Source: Usnea hakonensis (Eukaryota > Ascomycota > Lecanoromycetes > Lecanorales > Parmeliaceae). From it: a DNA stretch of 64,000 nt. Every line of letters begins with the position of its first letter. The first letter of the stretch is position 1. Shown here piece after piece: positions 62,537 through 64,000 of the stretch. The position numbers and the translations under genes were made by a program. Under the pieces are notes generated by a model. The model saw nothing but the letters and a program-made list of their open reading frames with translations, searched no databases and had not been told where the DNA came from. The stretch covers positions 186,001 through 250,000 of the forward strand of contig BLJB01000001.1 in the NCBI GenBank assembly GCA_013423325.1, read 5' to 3'.

Positions 62537-64000
62537 TTACACATCAAGCACGGTAAGCAATTCAGTCATTGCCTTTTCCATTTCCACGCTCGACTTCTCC
62601 TCCTCGATGCTCTGCTCCAGCTCCTCCATCTCGAGCCTGACCTGCTCGTTAAAATCCTCCCGCTCCTTCTCGTTCTCTTCCCTGACCTGTTCCGTTGCTC
62701 GCCTGGCCTTTTCCATTGCTTGCATAGCTTCCTGCATCCGCCGGTCGGCCGCCTCGTCGAGCTTCTTACGGCGATCCTCAATCTCCCCTAGCTTGATCTG
62801 CCTCATGGTTGCAGCATCTTGCTCCAGCTTCGTTGATGCCTCGGCCGCCGACAGCTCTTCGGAAGCTTTCTCCTTCCCTTTGGCTACTGCAGATGACGCC
62901 TCGGGCGCCGGCAACGGAATTTTCTTGGGTCTATGGTACAACTTGTTAGTTGAAACACGTCTAAAGAAAACGAAATCACCTACTGAGGGGGGGTGGGGTC
63001 GCCACTCGCGATGACGAACGGTGCTCTGCCGGCAGCGGAAGCCTCGTTATTCATATGCAGTAGAATTCTGGTCAAGTACTTGAAGTTTGCAACGGGTTTT
63101 TGCCAGTGATCCCATTTGCCGATGATAAACATTGCTTCCCTGAAGTCGAGTTAATCAATGAACCAGTCGTGCTTGGGATGAAGAGTTGTGCCCTTTAACT
63201 TACATTTGCCTGGAAGTGCCAACGCAAGACCGATTCAGCTTTCCCATGAAGCCAGGGTCCCCAGAAGTTCGCACAAGAGACAAGATGACCGTCTCATACT
63301 CGCTGCCTTGGGAAGAGTCAATGGTCAAGATGATTCTGATGTCGGACCATCCATGCTCTTGCGCCATGGTTTTCAAGACTCCTTTTTGCGCGGTGTATCC
63401 AGTGATGACCGCAATGGTTGTGCGTGGCACACCAACGTTGATGAGGGCGAGGACGAGAGAATTTACCACTTCTGCTTCTTTCATGTTGAAGCTGCTCCCA
63501 CCTGAGGTGACCTCCGAGACGCCTGGCGTGTCAATCATGTTGAAATACCCATTTAGGGTAAAATTAAGATCTCCAGTCCCAAAGTGCAGCGGCATCTTAC
63601 TCATGAGCGTTTGTAGGTATCTCCCAGGCCGTGTCAAGCTCTTTTCCGAAGTGATTGGCTTGTTGTAGATGCATACAGGTAAATGTGCGTAAAGTGTATC
63701 GTACATCCTATATTGATGATTAAGGAACACCTCGGGATAGTTCCTATCGATAATGTCTTTCAGCCATGATTTTGGAAACAGCTTTCTAGCCTCGGAGCTG
63801 AGCAAAAGGGCGGGAAGTTGGAAGGGGTCGCCGGTGAGTACGAGGCGTCGAGTCGTCAAGAAAGTCATGACAGGGATCATCATAAAAGGCCTCTGCACCG
63901 TGCCAGCTTCATCAATCACCACGGTCCTGATCATTTGTGTCAGTGATAGCTCGCGTTCATGGGTGGTATACTTACGTTGCTGGGTACGTAAACTCGTCTT
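62537..64000 (-). CDS. NFX1/ZNFX1-type SF1 helicase, C-terminal part (runs off the right edge)
   Basis: Exons on the minus strand: 64000-63976, then 63926 to about 63208, about 63140 to 62994, and about 62930 to 62537. Helicase motifs are II (TVVIDEAGTVQRP), III (LTGDPFQLPAL), IV (FLNHQYRM), V (ILTIDSSQGSEYETVILSLV) and VI-like (GKLNRSCVGTSRQMEAMFII), of the Upf1/ZNFX1 type. Motif VI is usually RLNVALSR; here RSCVGTSR departs from it. After GKWDHWQKPVANFKYL comes a Pro-rich link, then a Glu/Lys/Arg-rich coiled coil of about 110 residues ending LTVLDV. Upf1-like helicases of this class act in RNA surveillance and, in animals and fission yeast, RNAi and heterochromatin. The N-terminal half, with Walker A, lies beyond the window. 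Confidence 0.85.

Overview
The window looks like nuclear DNA of a filamentous ascomycete (Pezizomycotina). Its genes are intron-poor, with short introns (about 45-65 bases) carrying GTRNGT donors, CTRAY branch sites and YAG acceptors. It also carries Pezizomycotina markers: the velvet regulator VelB, a UstYa-family protein, Zn2Cys6 and DUF7708 proteins and a fungal-type telomerase reverse transcriptase. The class cannot be fixed by eye. Recurrent GGTAC-rich intergenic tracts remind me of Leotiomycetes, but that is only an impression.

Layout. 1-2.4 kb: MSH4 (partial, minus) and RSA4/Notchless (plus), divergent housekeeping genes. 3.2-9.1 kb: an accessory block with a UstYa-like oxidase gene (minus), divergent from a small secreted, Kex2-type repeat precursor (plus), then a FAR1-like DNA-binding protein. 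This pair is the best candidate for an undescribed system, a compact dikaritin-like RiPP locus. 9.5-12.7 kb: a CAP/PR-1 secreted protein and a DUF7708 protein. 13.2-23.5 kb: an AAA+ ATPase gene split by a full-length Ty1/copia element (LTRs 15680-15907 and 22699-22926, identical; target duplication CGATC). The element has one 2,199-codon gag-pol frame with nine nonsense codons, no frameshift, and tandem Zn2Cys6-like modules between integrase and reverse transcriptase.

23.5-26.1 kb: non-coding low-complexity DNA. 26.1-27.6 kb: velB. 29.4-35.5 kb: a 1,978-residue DH-BAR-SH3 Rho GEF. 37.2-41.3 kb: telomerase reverse transcriptase (8 exons). 41.9-44.3 kb: a TBC-domain protein. 44.9-46.3 kb: a short Nha1/Sod2-type Na+/H+ antiporter. 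46.6-50.4 kb: a repeat-rich gap with a Ty3/gypsy chromodomain remnant, a 12-unit minisatellite and a fragment of an NFX1-type helicase. 50.9-52.2 kb: a histidine-phosphatase-like protein with atypical motifs. 53.0-54.3 kb: a Zn2Cys6 regulator with a frame break. 54.7-56.4 kb: a FEX fluoride exporter with a duplicated N-terminal segment. A 488-bp non-autonomous DNA transposon lies in its upstream region. 57.4-58.9 kb: an arrestin-like gene with two nonsense codons. 59.5-61.7 kb: a decayed amidase gene. 62.5-64.0 kb: the C-terminal part of an NFX1-type SF1 helicase (minus), continuing past the right edge.

Overall, conserved genes (MSH4, RSA4, velB, Rho GEF, TERT, TBC, FEX) are interspersed with accessory islands. 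In these islands several genes are broken, often by stops that fit C-to-T change, which is compatible with past repeat-induced point mutation. All exon joins were worked out by eye from splice signals and frame, without transcripts.
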